64,000 nucleotides of DNA. Source: Pseudomonas saponiphila. Lineage in GTDB: Bacteria > Pseudomonadota > Gammaproteobacteria > Pseudomonadales > Pseudomonadaceae. A model generated the notes under the pieces. The model saw nothing but the letters and a program-made list of their open reading frames with translations. It was not told the DNA's origin and made no database searches. Below, piece by piece: positions 17,518-27,292 of this stretch. The stretch is from contig NZ_FNTJ01000002.1 of NCBI RefSeq assembly GCF_900105185.1, positions 744,001 to 808,000 on the forward strand. Direction: 5' to 3'. The translations under genes were made by a program, and so were the position numbers. Positions within the stretch are counted from its first letter, which is position 1. The number at the start of each line of letters is the position of its first letter.

Positions 17518-18483
17518 ATGAAAATGCACAAGACCCTGCTGACCACGTTACTGTCCATGGGCTTGCTGGCTGCCTCCGGTGCCCAGGCGGCCGGTTGGTG
17601 CGAGTCGGGCAAGCCGGTGAAATTCGCCGGCCTGAACTGGGAAAGCGGCATGTTGCTCACCGACGTTCTGCAGTTCGTCCTGGAGAAGGGCTACGACTGC
17701 AAGACCGACAGCCTGCCGGGCAACTCCATCACTATGGAAAACGCCCTGGGCAGCAATGACATCCAGGTCTTCGCCGAAGAATGGGTGGGCCGCAGCGAGG
17801 TGTGGAACAAGGCCGAGAAGGCCGGCAAGGTGGTGGGCGTCGGCGCGCCGGTGGTGGGTGCCATCGAAGGCTGGTACGTGCCGCGCTATGTGATCGAGGG
17901 CGATGCCAAGCGCAAGCTAGAAGCCAAGGCGCCGAACCTGAAAAATATCGCCGACCTGGGCCAGTACGCCAGCGTGTTCAAGGACCCGGAAGAACCGAGC
18001 AAGGGCCGTTTCTACAATTGCCCGGCCGGCTGGACCTGCGAGCTGGACAACAGCGAGATGCTCAAGAGCTACGGCCTGGAAAGCAGCTACACCAACTTCC
18101 GTCCGGGCACCGGCCCGGCCCTGGATGCGGCGGTGCTGTCGAGCTACAAGCGTGGCGAGCCGATCCTCTTCTATTACTGGTCGCCGACGCCGCTGATGGG
18201 CCAGGTGGACCTGGTCAAGCTGGACGAGAAGCCCGGTGTCGACAAGAGCGTGAGCATCAAGGTCGGCCTGTCCAAGACCTTCCACGACGAAGCCCCGGAA
18301 CTGGTGGCGGTGCTGGAAAAGGCCAACCTGCCCATCGACCTGCTCAATCAGAATCTGGCGCGGATGACCAAGGAACGCATCGAGTCGCCGAAACTGGCGA
18401 AACTCTTTCTCAAGGAACATCCTGAAGTCTGGCACCCATGGGTCAGTGAAGACGCAGCCAGGAAAATCGACGCGGCCTTGTAG
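17518..18483 (+). CDS. hutX: ABC transporter periplasmic binding protein HutX
   Basis: 321 residues. Signal peptide residues 1-24 (cleavage after AQA). The mature part is of the OpuAC/ProX class that binds glycine betaine, choline or, in hut loci, histidine; NWESGMLLTDVLQFVLEKGYDC and FAEEWVGR are typical blocks. It delivers ligand to HutW/HutV encoded directly downstream. Several Trp and Tyr residues suggest an aromatic cage, which would suit an imidazole or quaternary ligand. Confidence 0.9.
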   Translation: MKMHKTLLTTLLSMGLLAASGAQAAGWCESGKPVKFAGLNWESGMLLTDVLQFVLEKGYDCKTDSLPGNSITMENALGSNDIQVFAEEWVGRSEVWNKAEKAGKVVGVGAPVVGAIEGWYVPRYVIEGDAKRKLEAKAPNLKNIADLGQYASVFKDPEEPSKGRFYNCPAGWTCELDNSEMLKSYGLESSYTNFRPGTGPALDAAVLSSYKRGEPILFYYWSPTPLMGQVDLVKLDEKPGVDKSVSIKVGLSKTFHDEAPELVAVLEKANLPIDLLNQNLARMTKERIESPKLAKLFLKEHPEVWHPWVSEDAARKIDAAL

Positions 18484-18555
18484 GTCGAGCCTTTCCGGCG
18501 GTTCGCAAGCACCGCCGGAAGCCGGACCACAACCTCCTTAGATCGAGAGTTTCTT

Positions 18556-19407
18556 ATGTTTCCAGACCGCTTCACTTTTTCCATCGCCGACTGGGTCAAC
18601 GGCTGGGTCGACGCCCTGGTGACCCAATACGGCGACGTGTTCCGGCACATCTCCGACACCCTGCTGTGGGCTATCGTCAATCTTGAGGGGTTGCTGCGCC
18701 TGGCGCCCTGGTGGCTGATGCTGGCGATTGTCGGCGGCATCGCCTGGCATGCGACCCGCAAGCTGCTGACCACGGCGGTGATCGTCGGCCTGCTGTTCCT
18801 GGTGGGCGCCGTCGGCCTGTGGGACAAGCTGATGCAGACCCTGGCCCTGATGCTGGTGGCGACGCTGATCTCGGTGCTGATCGGCATCCCCCTGGGGATC
18901 CTTTCAGCCCGCAGCAACCGCTTGCGTTCGGTGCTGATGCCGCTGCTGGACATCATGCAGACCATGCCCAGCTTCGTGTACCTGATCCCGGTGCTGATGC
19001 TGTTCGGCCTGGGCAAGGTGCCGGCGATCTTCGCCACGGTGATCTACGCAGCTCCGCCGCTGATCCGTCTCACCGACCTGGGCATCCGCCAGGTGGATGG
19101 TGAAGTCATGGAGGCGATCAACGCCTTTGGTGCCAACCGCTGGCAGCAGCTGTTCGGCGTGCAACTGCCCCTGGCCTTGCCGAGCATCATGGCCGGGATC
19201 AACCAGACCACCATGATGGCTCTGTCGATGGTGGTGATCGCCTCGATGATCGGTGCCCGTGGCCTGGGCGAGGATGTGCTGGTGGGCATCCAGACCCTCA
19301 ACGTCGGGCGTGGCCTGGAAGCGGGGCTGGCGATCGTGATTCTGGCGGTGGTGATCGACCGCATTACCCAGGCCTACGGTCGTCCACGTCATGAGGTGAG
19401 CAAATGA
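18556..19407 (+). CDS. hutW: ABC transporter permease HutW
   Basis: 283 residues, ProW-like inner-membrane permease. It has an amphipathic N-terminal segment, about six membrane helices, and the coupling loop with the EAA-type motif ([20 protein letters not shown]). Its stop overlaps the hutV start by four bases (ATGA), so permease and ATPase are coupled. It is part of the HutXWV importer. Confidence 0.92.
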   Translation: MFPDRFTFSIADWVNGWVDALVTQYGDVFRHISDTLLWAIVNLEGLLRLAPWWLMLAIVGGIAWHATRKLLTTAVIVGLLFLVGAVGLWDKLMQTLALMLVATLISVLIGIPLGILSARSNRLRSVLMPLLDIMQTMPSFVYLIPVLMLFGLGKVPAIFATVIYAAPPLIRLTDLGIRQVDGEVMEAINAFGANRWQQLFGVQLPLALPSIMAGINQTTMMALSMVVIASMIGARGLGEDVLVGIQTLNVGRGLEAGLAIVILAVVIDRITQAYGRPRHEVSK

Positions 19408-20234
19408 GCAGTGCTGCCGTGAGCAAGATCGAAGTCAGGAACGTCTTCAAGATATTCGGCAACCGCCCCGCTGACGCGCTGGCGATGATCCGCCAGGGCC
19501 AGAGCAAGGATCAGGTACTGGCCCAGACGGGCTGCGTGGTGGGGGTCAATGACTTGTCGCTGAGCATCGGCACTGGTGAGATCTTCGTCATCATGGGCCT
19601 GTCCGGTTCCGGCAAGTCGACTCTGGTGCGCCACTTCAACCGTCTGATCGACCCCACCAGTGGCGCGATCCTGGTGGACGGCGAAGACATCCTGCAATAC
19701 GACATGGAGGCCCTGCGCCAATTCCGCCGGCACAAGATCAGCATGGTGTTCCAGAGCTTCGGCCTGCTACCCCACCGCAACGTGCAGGACAACGTCGCCT
19801 ATGGCCTCAAGGTGCGCGGCGAGAGCAAGGCGCTGTGCGCCGAGCGGGCCCTGCACTGGATCAACACCGTGGGCCTCAAGGGCTACGAGAAGAAGTACCC
19901 GCACCAGCTGTCCGGTGGCATGCGCCAGCGGGTCGGCCTGGCCCGGGCCCTGGCCGCGGACACCGACATCATCCTCATGGACGAAGCCTTCAGCGCCCTG
20001 GACCCGCTGATCCGCGCCGAGATGCAGGACCAGTTGCTGGAGCTGCAGAAGACCCTGCACAAGACCATCGTCTTCATCACCCACGATCTGGACGAGGCGG
20101 TGCGCATCGGCAACCGCATCGCGATCCTCAAGGACGGCCGCCTGATCCAGGTCGGTACGCCGAAAGAGATCCTGCATTCGCCGGCGGACGAGTATGTCGA
20201 TCGTTTCGTCCAGCGTCGCGCCGCGACGGTGTAG
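19404..20234 (+). CDS. hutV: ABC transporter ATP-binding protein HutV
   Basis: 276 residues, ProV-like. Walker A GLSGSGKS at residues 65-72, signature [15 protein letters not shown], Walker [14 protein letters not shown]. Unlike E. coli ProV it has no C-terminal CBS domains, so osmotic gating is not expected, in keeping with a catabolic role. The stop codon TAG is itself the first three bases of a REP unit. Confidence 0.92.
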   Translation: MSSAAVSKIEVRNVFKIFGNRPADALAMIRQGQSKDQVLAQTGCVVGVNDLSLSIGTGEIFVIMGLSGSGKSTLVRHFNRLIDPTSGAILVDGEDILQYDMEALRQFRRHKISMVFQSFGLLPHRNVQDNVAYGLKVRGESKALCAERALHWINTVGLKGYEKKYPHQLSGGMRQRVGLARALAADTDIILMDEAFSALDPLIRAEMQDQLLELQKTLHKTIVFITHDLDEAVRIGNRIAILKDGRLIQVGTPKEILHSPADEYVDRFVQRRAATV

Positions 20235-20251
20235 GAGCCGGCTTGCCGGCG
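20232..20251. repeat. Single REP unit
   Basis: TAGGAGCCGGCTTGCCGGCG, one unpaired GCCGGC-type unit that overlaps the hutV stop codon. It lies inside the operon, before hutH1. Confidence 0.88.
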
Positions 20252-20303
20252 TAAGGTCCGGCAAAGCGGCAGACAACCCAAGGTTTGCAAGAAGAGGTCC
20301 CCG

Positions 20304-21827
20304 ATGTCCCAGGCTGAAAAAATCGTTATCGCCGACGCCCCCCTGGGTTGGCAGGATGTAGTCGCCGTCGCCCGTCATGGCGCGCAGCTTGAACTGTCGG
20401 CCCAGGCCTGGGCGCGTATCGACAATGCCCAGGCCATCGTCCGCCAGGTGGTGGACAGCGGCGAGCGCGCCTATGGCATCAGCACCGGTCTGGGCGCCTT
20501 GTGCAACGTGCTGCTGGCCGGTGAGCAACTCAGCCAGCTGTCGCGCAACACCTTGCTCAGCCACGCTTGCGGGGTCGGGCCGGCGTTGGCCGACGAACAG
20601 ACCCGGGCGATTCTCTGCGCCGCCATCATCAACTACAGCCACGGCAAGTCCGGTATCCACCGCCAGGTGGTCCAGGCGCTGCTGAACCTGCTCAATCGCG
20701 GCATCACCCCGCAAGTGCCGTCCCAGGGCTCGGTGGGTTACCTGACCCACATGGCCCATATCGGTATCGCCTTGCTGGGTGTCGGTCAGGTCAGCTATCG
20801 CGGACGTCTTGTCAGCGCCGAACAGGCCCTGGCCGAGGAAGGGCTGCAGCCGGTGCAACTGGGAGCCAAGGATGGCCTGTGCCTGGTCAACGGCACGCCG
20901 TGCATGACCGGCCTCAGCTGCCTGGCCCTGGCCGACGCCAGCCGCCTGTTGCAGTGGGCCGATGTGATCGGCGCCATGAGTTTCGAGGCCCAGCGCGGCC
21001 AGATCGACGCCTTCGATGCCCAGATCATTGCCCTCAAGGCGCACCCCGGCATGCAGGTGGTGGGCAGCAATCTGCGGGCCTTGCTCGACCGTAGCGAAGT
21101 GATCGCCGCCAGCCGTGGCATCCGCACCCAGGACGCCTTGAGCATCCGTTCCATTCCCCAGGTGCATGGCGCTGCCCGGGATCAACTGGCCCACGCTGTC
21201 AGGCAGGTGGAAATCGAACTCAATGGCGCCACCGACAACCCGTTGCTGCTGGGCACTCCGGACCGCTATCGGGTGGTGTCCCAGGCCAACCCTCACGGGC
21301 AGTCGGTGGCCCTGGCGGCGGATCTGCTGGCGATCGCCATGGCCGAGATCGGCTCGATTGCCGAGCGCCGCCTGGACCGCCTGATCAACCCTCATGTCAG
21401 TGGCTTGCCGGCGTTTCTGGTGAGCGAGCCTGGGGTCAACTCCGGGATGATGATCGTGCAGTACGTGGCCGCCTCGCTGTGTGCCCAGAACCGTCAGCTG
21501 GCCCAGCCGGCGGTGCTGGACAACTACGTGACCTCGGGTCTGCAGGAAGACCACCTGAGCCTGGGCACCAATGCCGCCCTGAAGTTGCATCAGGTACTGG
21601 AGAACTGCACCCAGATCCTTGCCATCGAGTACCTGCTGGCAGCCCAGGCTTTCGAATTTCTCAAGGCGCAGCGCTTCGGCACCGGCACCGGTATCGCCTG
21701 GTGCCTGTTGCGCGAGCGGGTCCCGGCCTATGACCAGGACCGCTGGCTGGCGCCGGACATTGCCAGCGCGGCGGCGCTGCTCAAGGACCCGGAGCTGCTG
21801 CACAAACGTTTTTCCAAGGTGCAATAA
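20304..21827 (+). CDS. hutH1: HutH1: histidine ammonia-lyase homologue lacking the MIO triad
   Basis: 507 residues of the aromatic amino-acid lyase fold, clearly related to HutH2 next door. Where HutH2 has [14 protein letters not shown], this protein has GSVG-YLTHMAH (GSVG at residues 142-145). Aligned without other gaps, exactly the three residues Ala-Ser-Gly that cyclise into the MIO electrophile are missing. The catalytic Tyr of QDPYS is Leu279 here (QDALS). Other site residues remain: Tyr57 in AYGIS, His in LSHACG, Asn in LVNGT, Glu in QEDH. Ordinary ammonia-lyase chemistry is therefore not expected. The reading frame is full length, so it is a maintained protein. Possible roles are a regulator or partner of HutH2, a ligand-binding protein, or a different enzyme. 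Confidence 0.9.
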   Translation: MSQAEKIVIADAPLGWQDVVAVARHGAQLELSAQAWARIDNAQAIVRQVVDSGERAYGISTGLGALCNVLLAGEQLSQLSRNTLLSHACGVGPALADEQTRAILCAAIINYSHGKSGIHRQVVQALLNLLNRGITPQVPSQGSVGYLTHMAHIGIALLGVGQVSYRGRLVSAEQALAEEGLQPVQLGAKDGLCLVNGTPCMTGLSCLALADASRLLQWADVIGAMSFEAQRGQIDAFDAQIIALKAHPGMQVVGSNLRALLDRSEVIAASRGIRTQDALSIRSIPQVHGAARDQLAHAVRQVEIELNGATDNPLLLGTPDRYRVVSQANPHGQSVALAADLLAIAMAEIGSIAERRLDRLINPHVSGLPAFLVSEPGVNSGMMIVQYVAASLCAQNRQLAQPAVLDNYVTSGLQEDHLSLGTNAALKLHQVLENCTQILAIEYLLAAQAFEFLKAQRFGTGTGIAWCLLRERVPAYDQDRWLAPDIASAAALLKDPELLHKRFSKVQ

Positions 21828-21948
21828 ACGGTTTTTCCATCACCAGCGTGCCAAGGCGTCACTCGCGCAGAACCGCAAATGACGACGGATAACGGAAACT
21901 TCCGGAGCGACTGGTAGTTATTACAAAACTCTCAAAAGGAGCATGAAT

Positions 21949-23481
21949 GTGACTGCGCTTAATCTGATTCCCGGCCAACTGACCCTGGCCCAACTGCGGG
22001 CCATCTATCAGCAGCCGCTGACCCTGACCCTGGACCACAGCGCCTCGGCGCAGATCGACGCCAGCGTGGCCTGTGTCGAGCAGATCCTTGCCGAGAACCG
22101 CACCGCCTACGGGATCAACACCGGTTTTGGCCTGCTGGCCTCGACCCGCATCGCCAGCGCCGACCTGGAAAACCTCCAGCGCTCCCTGGTGCTGTCCCAT
22201 GCCGCCGGCGTGGGCGAGCCGATCAGCGACGATCTGGTGCGTCTGATCATGGTGCTCAAGGTCAACAGCCTGAGCCGCGGCTTCTCCGGCATCCGCCGCC
22301 AGGTGATCGACGCCCTGATCGCCCTGATCAATGCCGAGGTCTATCCGCATATTCCGCTCAAGGGTTCGGTGGGCGCTTCCGGCGACCTGGCGCCGCTGGC
22401 GCACATGTCCCTGGTGCTGCTGGGCGAGGGCAAGGCGCGCTACAAGGGCCAGTGGCTGGACGCCACCGCAGCCCTGGAAATCGCTGGCCTGAAGCCCTTG
22501 ACCCTGGCCGCCAAGGAGGGCCTGGCGCTGCTCAACGGTACCCAGGTGTCTACCGCGTTCGCCCTGCGTGGCCTGTTCGAAGGCGAAGACCTGTTCGCCG
22601 GTGCCCTGGTCTGCGGTGGCCTGACCGTGGAAGCGGTACTGGGTTCGCGCTCGCCGTTCGACCCACGGATTCATGCCGCTCGCGGTCAGCGCGGGCAGAT
22701 CGATACCGCCGCGGCCTACCGGGCGTTGCTGGGCGAGAGCACCGAGGTTTCCGCTTCGCACCAGAACTGCGACAAGGTTCAGGACCCGTACTCCCTGCGT
22801 TGCCAGCCTCAGGTGATGGGCGCCTGCCTGACCCAGTTCCGCCAGGCCGCTGAAGTGCTGGTGGTCGAAGCCAACGCCGTGTCCGACAACCCGCTGGTGT
22901 TCGCTGCCGAAGGCGACGTGATTTCCGGCGGCAACTTCCACGCCGAGCCGGTGGCCATGGCGGCCGACAACATGGCCCTGGCCATTGCCGAGATCGCGTC
23001 CCTGAGCGAGCGCCGTATCTCGCTGATGATGGACAAGCACATGTCCCAGCTGCCGCCGTTCCTGGTGGCCAATGGCGGGGTCAACTCCGGCTTCATGATC
23101 GCCCAGGTGACCGCTGCGGCCCTGGCCAGCGAGAACAAGGCCCTGGCCCACCCGCACTCGGTGGACAGCATTCCCACTTCCGCCAACCAGGAAGACCACG
23201 TTTCCATGGCGCCGGCCGCCGGCAAGCGTCTGTGGGAAATGGCCGAGAACACCCGCGGTGTGCTGGCCGTGGAATGGCTGGCGGCCTGCCAGGGCCTGGA
23301 CCTGCGCGAAGGCCTGAAAACCTCGCCGACCCTGGAAAAAGCTCGCGCCACCCTGCGCGAGAAAGTGGCGTACTACGAGAAGGACCGTTTCTTTGCACCG
23401 GATATCAACGCGGCCAGCGAGTTGTTGGCTTCGCGGTGCCTGAATGGGCTGTTGCCAGCCCAGTTGTTGCCGAGCCTGTAA
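21949..23481 (+). CDS. hutH: Histidine ammonia-lyase (functional form)
   Basis: 510 residues from GTG at 21949, preferred to ATG at 21943 because AGGAG ends seven bases before it and [17 protein letters not shown] aligns with known HutH N termini. It deaminates L-histidine to urocanate and ammonia, the first pathway step. The MIO-forming Ala-Ser-Gly is at residues 143-145, with Tyr54 ([10 protein letters not shown]), Tyr281 (QDPYSLR) and Glu in QEDHVSM all present. This is the HutH2 copy of pseudomonads and should carry the histidase activity. HutH1 is encoded directly upstream. Confidence 0.97.
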   Translation: MTALNLIPGQLTLAQLRAIYQQPLTLTLDHSASAQIDASVACVEQILAENRTAYGINTGFGLLASTRIASADLENLQRSLVLSHAAGVGEPISDDLVRLIMVLKVNSLSRGFSGIRRQVIDALIALINAEVYPHIPLKGSVGASGDLAPLAHMSLVLLGEGKARYKGQWLDATAALEIAGLKPLTLAAKEGLALLNGTQVSTAFALRGLFEGEDLFAGALVCGGLTVEAVLGSRSPFDPRIHAARGQRGQIDTAAAYRALLGESTEVSASHQNCDKVQDPYSLRCQPQVMGACLTQFRQAAEVLVVEANAVSDNPLVFAAEGDVISGGNFHAEPVAMAADNMALAIAEIASLSERRISLMMDKHMSQLPPFLVANGGVNSGFMIAQVTAAALASENKALAHPHSVDSIPTSANQEDHVSMAPAAGKRLWEMAENTRGVLAVEWLAACQGLDLREGLKTSPTLEKARATLREKVAYYEKDRFFAPDINAASELLASRCLNGLLPAQLLPSL

Positions 23482-23613
23482 TGCACGCCGGGCCGCCAGA
23501 CAACGCCGTGTTCGGCCAATGGCGGCCCTCGTGGGTTTGCTGTATCTGCAAGACAGGCGCGGAGCGCCTGCTTCTTCTGCCTCGCGCACCTGCGCGGGGC
23601 GTATGTGTCCGAT

Positions 23614-23621
23614 AACAATAA
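23614..23621 (+). promoter_or_regulatory. Catabolite-activity (Hfq/Crc) motif at the hutT ribosome-binding site
   Basis: AACAATAA matches the AAYAAYAA Hfq/Crc target exactly and runs into AAAGGGA, the ribosome-binding site of hutT. Hfq with Crc bound here would block histidine permease translation when preferred carbon sources are present, and CrcZ would relieve the block. Confidence 0.7.
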
Positions 23622-23634
23622 AAGGGACGATGAC

Positions 23635-25047
23635 ATGCAATCGCAAGAGACTGGATTACGTCGGGGGCTGACAGCTCGCCATATACGCTTCATGGCCCTG
23701 GGGTCGGCCATCGGCACCGGATTGTTCTACGGTTCGGCCTCCGCCATCCAGATGGCTGGCCCGGCTGTGTTGCTGGCCTACCTGATTGGTGGCGCGGCGG
23801 TGTTCATGGTGATGCGCGCCCTGGGGGAGATGGCGGTACACAACCCGGTGTCCGGCTCCTTCGGGCAGTACGCCAGCCAGTACCTGGGGCCCTTGCCGGG
23901 CTTCATCCTGGGCTGGACCTATGCCTTCGAGATGCTCATCGTCTGCCTGGCGGACGTCACGGCCTTCGGTATCTACATGGGCTTCTGGTTTCCCGAGGTG
24001 GCACGCTGGATCTGGGTGCTGGGCATCGTCCTGCTCATCGGCGGGCTGAACCTGTGCAGCGTCAAGGTCTTCGGCGAGATGGAGTTCTGGCTGTCGCTGC
24101 TCAAGGTCGGGGCGATCATCGCGATGATCCTCGGCGGCTTCGGCATCATGCTGTTCGGCATGGGCAGCGCCTTCACCGAGCAGGCCACCGGCGCCAGCAA
24201 CCTCTGGGCCCATGGCGGCTTCATGCCCAATGGCATCAGCGGGGTGATCGCCTCCTTTGCGGTGGTGATGTTCGCCTTCGGTGGCATCGAGATCATTGGC
24301 GTCACCGCTGGTGAGGCCAAGGATCCGCAGCGGGTCATTCCCAAGGCGATCAACGCGGTGCCTCTGCGCATCCTGCTGTTCTACGTGCTGACTCTGTTCG
24401 TGCTGATGTCGATTTTCCCCTGGCCACAGATTGGCACTCAGGGCAGTCCGTTCGTGCAGATCTTTGACAGCCTGGGCATCAGCTCGGCGGCCACCATCCT
24501 CAATATCGTGGTGATTTCGGCGGCAGTGTCGGCCATCAACAGCGACATCTTCGGCGCTGGGCGCATGATGTACGGCCTGGCCCAGCAAGGGCAGGCGCCC
24601 AAGGGCTTTGCCCAGGTGTCCAAGGCCGGGGTGCCGTGGATGACCGTGGTGGTGATGGCCGTGACCCTGTTGGGCGGCGTGGTGCTGAACTACCTGATCC
24701 CGGAAGACATCTTCCTGCTGATCGCTTCCCTGGCCACGTTCGCCACGGTCTGGGTGTGGCTGATGATTCTGCTGACCCATGTGGCCATGCGCCGCTCCAT
24801 GACCGCCGAGCAGGTAGCCAGGTTGCAGTTCAAGGTGCCGTTCTGGCCTTGGGCGCCTGCGGCGGCGATCGCCTTCATGCTGTTCATCTTTGGCGTGCTG
24901 GGCTACTTCCCGAAAACTCAAGCGGCGCTGTTGGTGGGCGCGGTGTGGATCGTGCTGTTGGTGGTGGCCTATCTGTTGTGGGTCAAACCGGCGGCGGGAC
25001 AGGCTCAGCAGATCCGCGTCGATTCTTCTTTACCTACTGATCATTAA
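23635..25047 (+). CDS. hutT: Histidine permease (amino-acid transporter family)
   Basis: 470 residues from ATG at 23635; an ATG 30 bases upstream (23605) is possible but would include the Hfq/Crc motif and the ribosome-binding site in the coding region. Twelve membrane helices. The first helix [20 protein letters not shown] is typical of the AAT family of proton-amino-acid symporters. Position in the hut operon points to L-histidine. With HutXWV and the NCS1 permease it gives three import routes in one operon. Confidence 0.93.
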   Translation: MQSQETGLRRGLTARHIRFMALGSAIGTGLFYGSASAIQMAGPAVLLAYLIGGAAVFMVMRALGEMAVHNPVSGSFGQYASQYLGPLPGFILGWTYAFEMLIVCLADVTAFGIYMGFWFPEVARWIWVLGIVLLIGGLNLCSVKVFGEMEFWLSLLKVGAIIAMILGGFGIMLFGMGSAFTEQATGASNLWAHGGFMPNGISGVIASFAVVMFAFGGIEIIGVTAGEAKDPQRVIPKAINAVPLRILLFYVLTLFVLMSIFPWPQIGTQGSPFVQIFDSLGISSAATILNIVVISAAVSAINSDIFGAGRMMYGLAQQGQAPKGFAQVSKAGVPWMTVVVMAVTLLGGVVLNYLIPEDIFLLIASLATFATVWVWLMILLTHVAMRRSMTAEQVARLQFKVPFWPWAPAAAIAFMLFIFGVLGYFPKTQAALLVGAVWIVLLVVAYLLWVKPAAGQAQQIRVDSSLPTDH

Positions 25048-25059
25048 CGGAGGCCTTGG

Positions 25060-26265
25060 ATGAAAACTCTTTGGCAACACTGCAACGTCGCCAGCATGGC
25101 CCAGGGCACTTACTCGATCATCGAGGACGCGGCCATCGTGACGTCAGGGGCGCACATCGAGTGGATCGGCCGGCGCCAGGCGGCGCCGGTCGCCGATTAT
25201 TCCCAGGTCCAGGACCTGGGCGGTGCCTGGGTCACCCCTGGGCTGATCGATTGCCACACCCACATCGTGTTTGGCGGCAACCGCAGCGGTGAGTTCGAAC
25301 AGCGCCTGCAGGGCGTGAGCTACGCCGAGATCGCCGCCGCCGGTGGCGGGATTGCCAGCACCGTGCGAGCCACTCGCGCCGCCTCGGAAGAGGAACTGTT
25401 CGTCAGCGCCCGCAAGCGACTGCTGAGCCTGCTGCGCGATGGCGTCACCAGCGTCGAGATCAAGTCCGGCTATGGCCTGGACCTGGCCAGCGAGCGCAAG
25501 CTCCTGCGGGTCATCCGCCGCCTGGGCGAAGAGTTGCCGGTCAGCGTGCGCAGCACCTGCCTGGCGGCTCATGCCCTGCCGCCGGAATACGCCGAGCGCA
25601 GCGACGACTACATCGAGCACATCTGCATGGAAATGCTCCCGGCCCTGGCGGCCGAAGGGCTGGTGGATGCGGTGGACGCCTTCTGTGAATACCTGGCGTT
25701 CTCCCCGGCCCAGGTGGAGCGGGTATTCATCGCTGCGCAGCAGCTCGGACTGCCGGTCAAGTTGCATGCCGAGCAACTGTCGTCCCTGCATGGTTCGAGC
25801 CTGGCGGCACGCTACCGGGCGCTTTCCGCCGATCACCTGGAGTTCATGACCGAGGACGATGCGATCGCCATGGCGGCCTCGGGAACCGTCGCGGTGTTGC
25901 TGCCGGGAGCGTTCTATTTCCTCCGGGAAACCCAGCTGCCGCCGATGGCCGCCTTGCGCAAGCATGGGGTGAAGATGGCAGTGGCCAGCGACCTCAATCC
26001 CGGCACGTCGCCGGTGCTGTCGCTGCGCCTGATGCTGAACATGGCCTGCACCTGTTTGCGCATGACCCCCGAGGAGGCGCTGGCCGGGGTGACCCTGCAC
26101 GCGGCCCAGGCCCTGGGCATGGACAAGACCCATGGTTCGCTGGAAGCGGGCAAGGTGGCGGACTTCGTCGCCTGGCAGATCGAGCGCCCCGCCGACCTGG
26201 CTTACTGGTTGGGCGGCGACCTGGAAAAGCGCGTCGTGCGACACGGGGTTGAAGTGACTGTTTAG
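25060..26265 (+). CDS. hutI: Imidazolonepropionase
   Basis: 401 residues, amidohydrolase superfamily. Hydrolyses 4-imidazolone-5-propanoate to N-formimino-L-glutamate, the third step of the pathway. Metal ligands His66 and His68 are in [10 protein letters not shown]; further ligands lie in KLHAEQ and in [10 protein letters not shown]. It starts 12 bp after hutT and is followed after 10 bp by hutG. Confidence 0.97.
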   Translation: MKTLWQHCNVASMAQGTYSIIEDAAIVTSGAHIEWIGRRQAAPVADYSQVQDLGGAWVTPGLIDCHTHIVFGGNRSGEFEQRLQGVSYAEIAAAGGGIASTVRATRAASEEELFVSARKRLLSLLRDGVTSVEIKSGYGLDLASERKLLRVIRRLGEELPVSVRSTCLAAHALPPEYAERSDDYIEHICMEMLPALAAEGLVDAVDAFCEYLAFSPAQVERVFIAAQQLGLPVKLHAEQLSSLHGSSLAARYRALSADHLEFMTEDDAIAMAASGTVAVLLPGAFYFLRETQLPPMAALRKHGVKMAVASDLNPGTSPVLSLRLMLNMACTCLRMTPEEALAGVTLHAAQALGMDKTHGSLEAGKVADFVAWQIERPADLAYWLGGDLEKRVVRHGVEVTV

Positions 26266-26275
26266 GAGAAGGCTT

Positions 26276-27076
26276 GTGGATAAGGTTCTGACGTTCAAAC
26301 AAGGCCGGGTGCCGCTGCTGATCAGCATGCCCCACGCCGGTACGCGCCTGACCCCGGAAGTGGCGGCCGGCTTGGTGCCCCAGGCGCAGAGCCTGCCGGA
26401 TACCGACTGGCACATCCCGCGGTTGTATGAATTTGCCGAGGAGATGGGGGCCAGCACCCTGGCCGCCGAGTACTCGCGTTTCGTCATCGACTTGAACCGG
26501 CCCTCCGATGACAAGCCGCTGTACGCGGGCGCCACCACCGGGCTGTATCCGGCGACGCTGTTCGATGGCCAGCCCTTGTTCGTCGAGGGGCAGGCACCGT
26601 CCAAAGAAGATCGGCAGCACTACCTGGAACAGGTCTGGGTGCCTTATCACCGCACCCTGCAGGAGGAGCTGGCGCGGCTCAAGGCCGAGTTCGGCTACGC
26701 CCTGCTGTTCGATGCCCATTCCATCCGCTCGCTGATTCCGCATCTGTTCGAGGGCAAGCTGCCGGATTTCAATCTCGGCACCTTCAATGGCGCCAGCTGC
26801 AATCCGCAACTGGCCGGCCGCCTGGAGAGCATTTGCGCGGCCCATGGCGATTACACCCACGTGCTCAACGGCCGTTTCAAGGGCGGGCACATCACCCGGC
26901 ATTACGGAAACCCGGCCGCGCACATTCATGCGGTGCAACTGGAGCTGGCGCAGAGCGCCTACATGGAGGAGTTCGAGCCGTTCCGCTATCGCGAGGATCT
27001 GGCGGCACCGACCCAGGTGGTGCTCAAGGCATTGCTGCAGGGGCTGCTGACCTGGGGCCAGGAGCATTACCGCTGA
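26276..27076 (+). CDS. hutG: N-formylglutamate deformylase
   Basis: 266 residues from a GTG start preceded by AGGAGAAGG. It hydrolyses N-formyl-L-glutamate to glutamate and formate, completing the five-step pathway begun for this branch by HutF. The zinc-binding blocks SMPHAGTRL and LFDAHSIRS, with GHITRHYG further on, are those of the FGase family. It is the last gene of the operon, and a REP pair follows. Confidence 0.96.
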   Translation: MDKVLTFKQGRVPLLISMPHAGTRLTPEVAAGLVPQAQSLPDTDWHIPRLYEFAEEMGASTLAAEYSRFVIDLNRPSDDKPLYAGATTGLYPATLFDGQPLFVEGQAPSKEDRQHYLEQVWVPYHRTLQEELARLKAEFGYALLFDAHSIRSLIPHLFEGKLPDFNLGTFNGASCNPQLAGRLESICAAHGDYTHVLNGRFKGGHITRHYGNPAAHIHAVQLELAQSAYMEEFEPFRYREDLAAPTQVVLKALLQGLLTWGQEHYR

Positions 27077-27082
27077 CATTGC

Positions 27083-27149
27083 TTTTGCCAGCAAGCTGGC
27101 TCCTACCGCGGTTTCACGCCTTTGCGTAGGAGCGAGCTTGCTCGCGAAA
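27083..27149. repeat. REP pair of mixed type after hutG
   Basis: Unit 27083-27106 (GCCAGCAAGCTGGC type) faces 27126-27149 (GCGAGCTTGCTCGC type). It marks the end of the hut operon and no separate intrinsic terminator is evident. Confidence 0.87.
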
Positions 27150-27292
27150 TGCCCTGCGCGACTCGTCGCATGCCCCTGAACAACCCTGTTTTCTTCAAGG
27201 ACATGCTGATTGCGTGATTCGGGTTTATGATGCCGAACGGCAGAATAAATGAAGTCCCACCAGGGATGAACCCGACCTCCACGGAGCGCGTA

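Noticed and set aside
19767..21824. A 685-codon open frame antisense to hutH1/hutV
   Set aside because: High GC makes long antisense frames common; it has no family pattern, no ribosome-binding site, and lies wholly over clear genes.
20304..21827. Sequencing or frameshift error as the cause of the missing ASG in HutH1
   Set aside because: The deletion is in frame, the flanks align without shift, and a second catalytic residue (Tyr to Leu) is changed far away, so a single error cannot explain it.
21859..23646. A 595-codon antisense frame over hutH2
   Set aside because: Same reason: shadow of a conserved GC-rich gene, with no recognisable domain.
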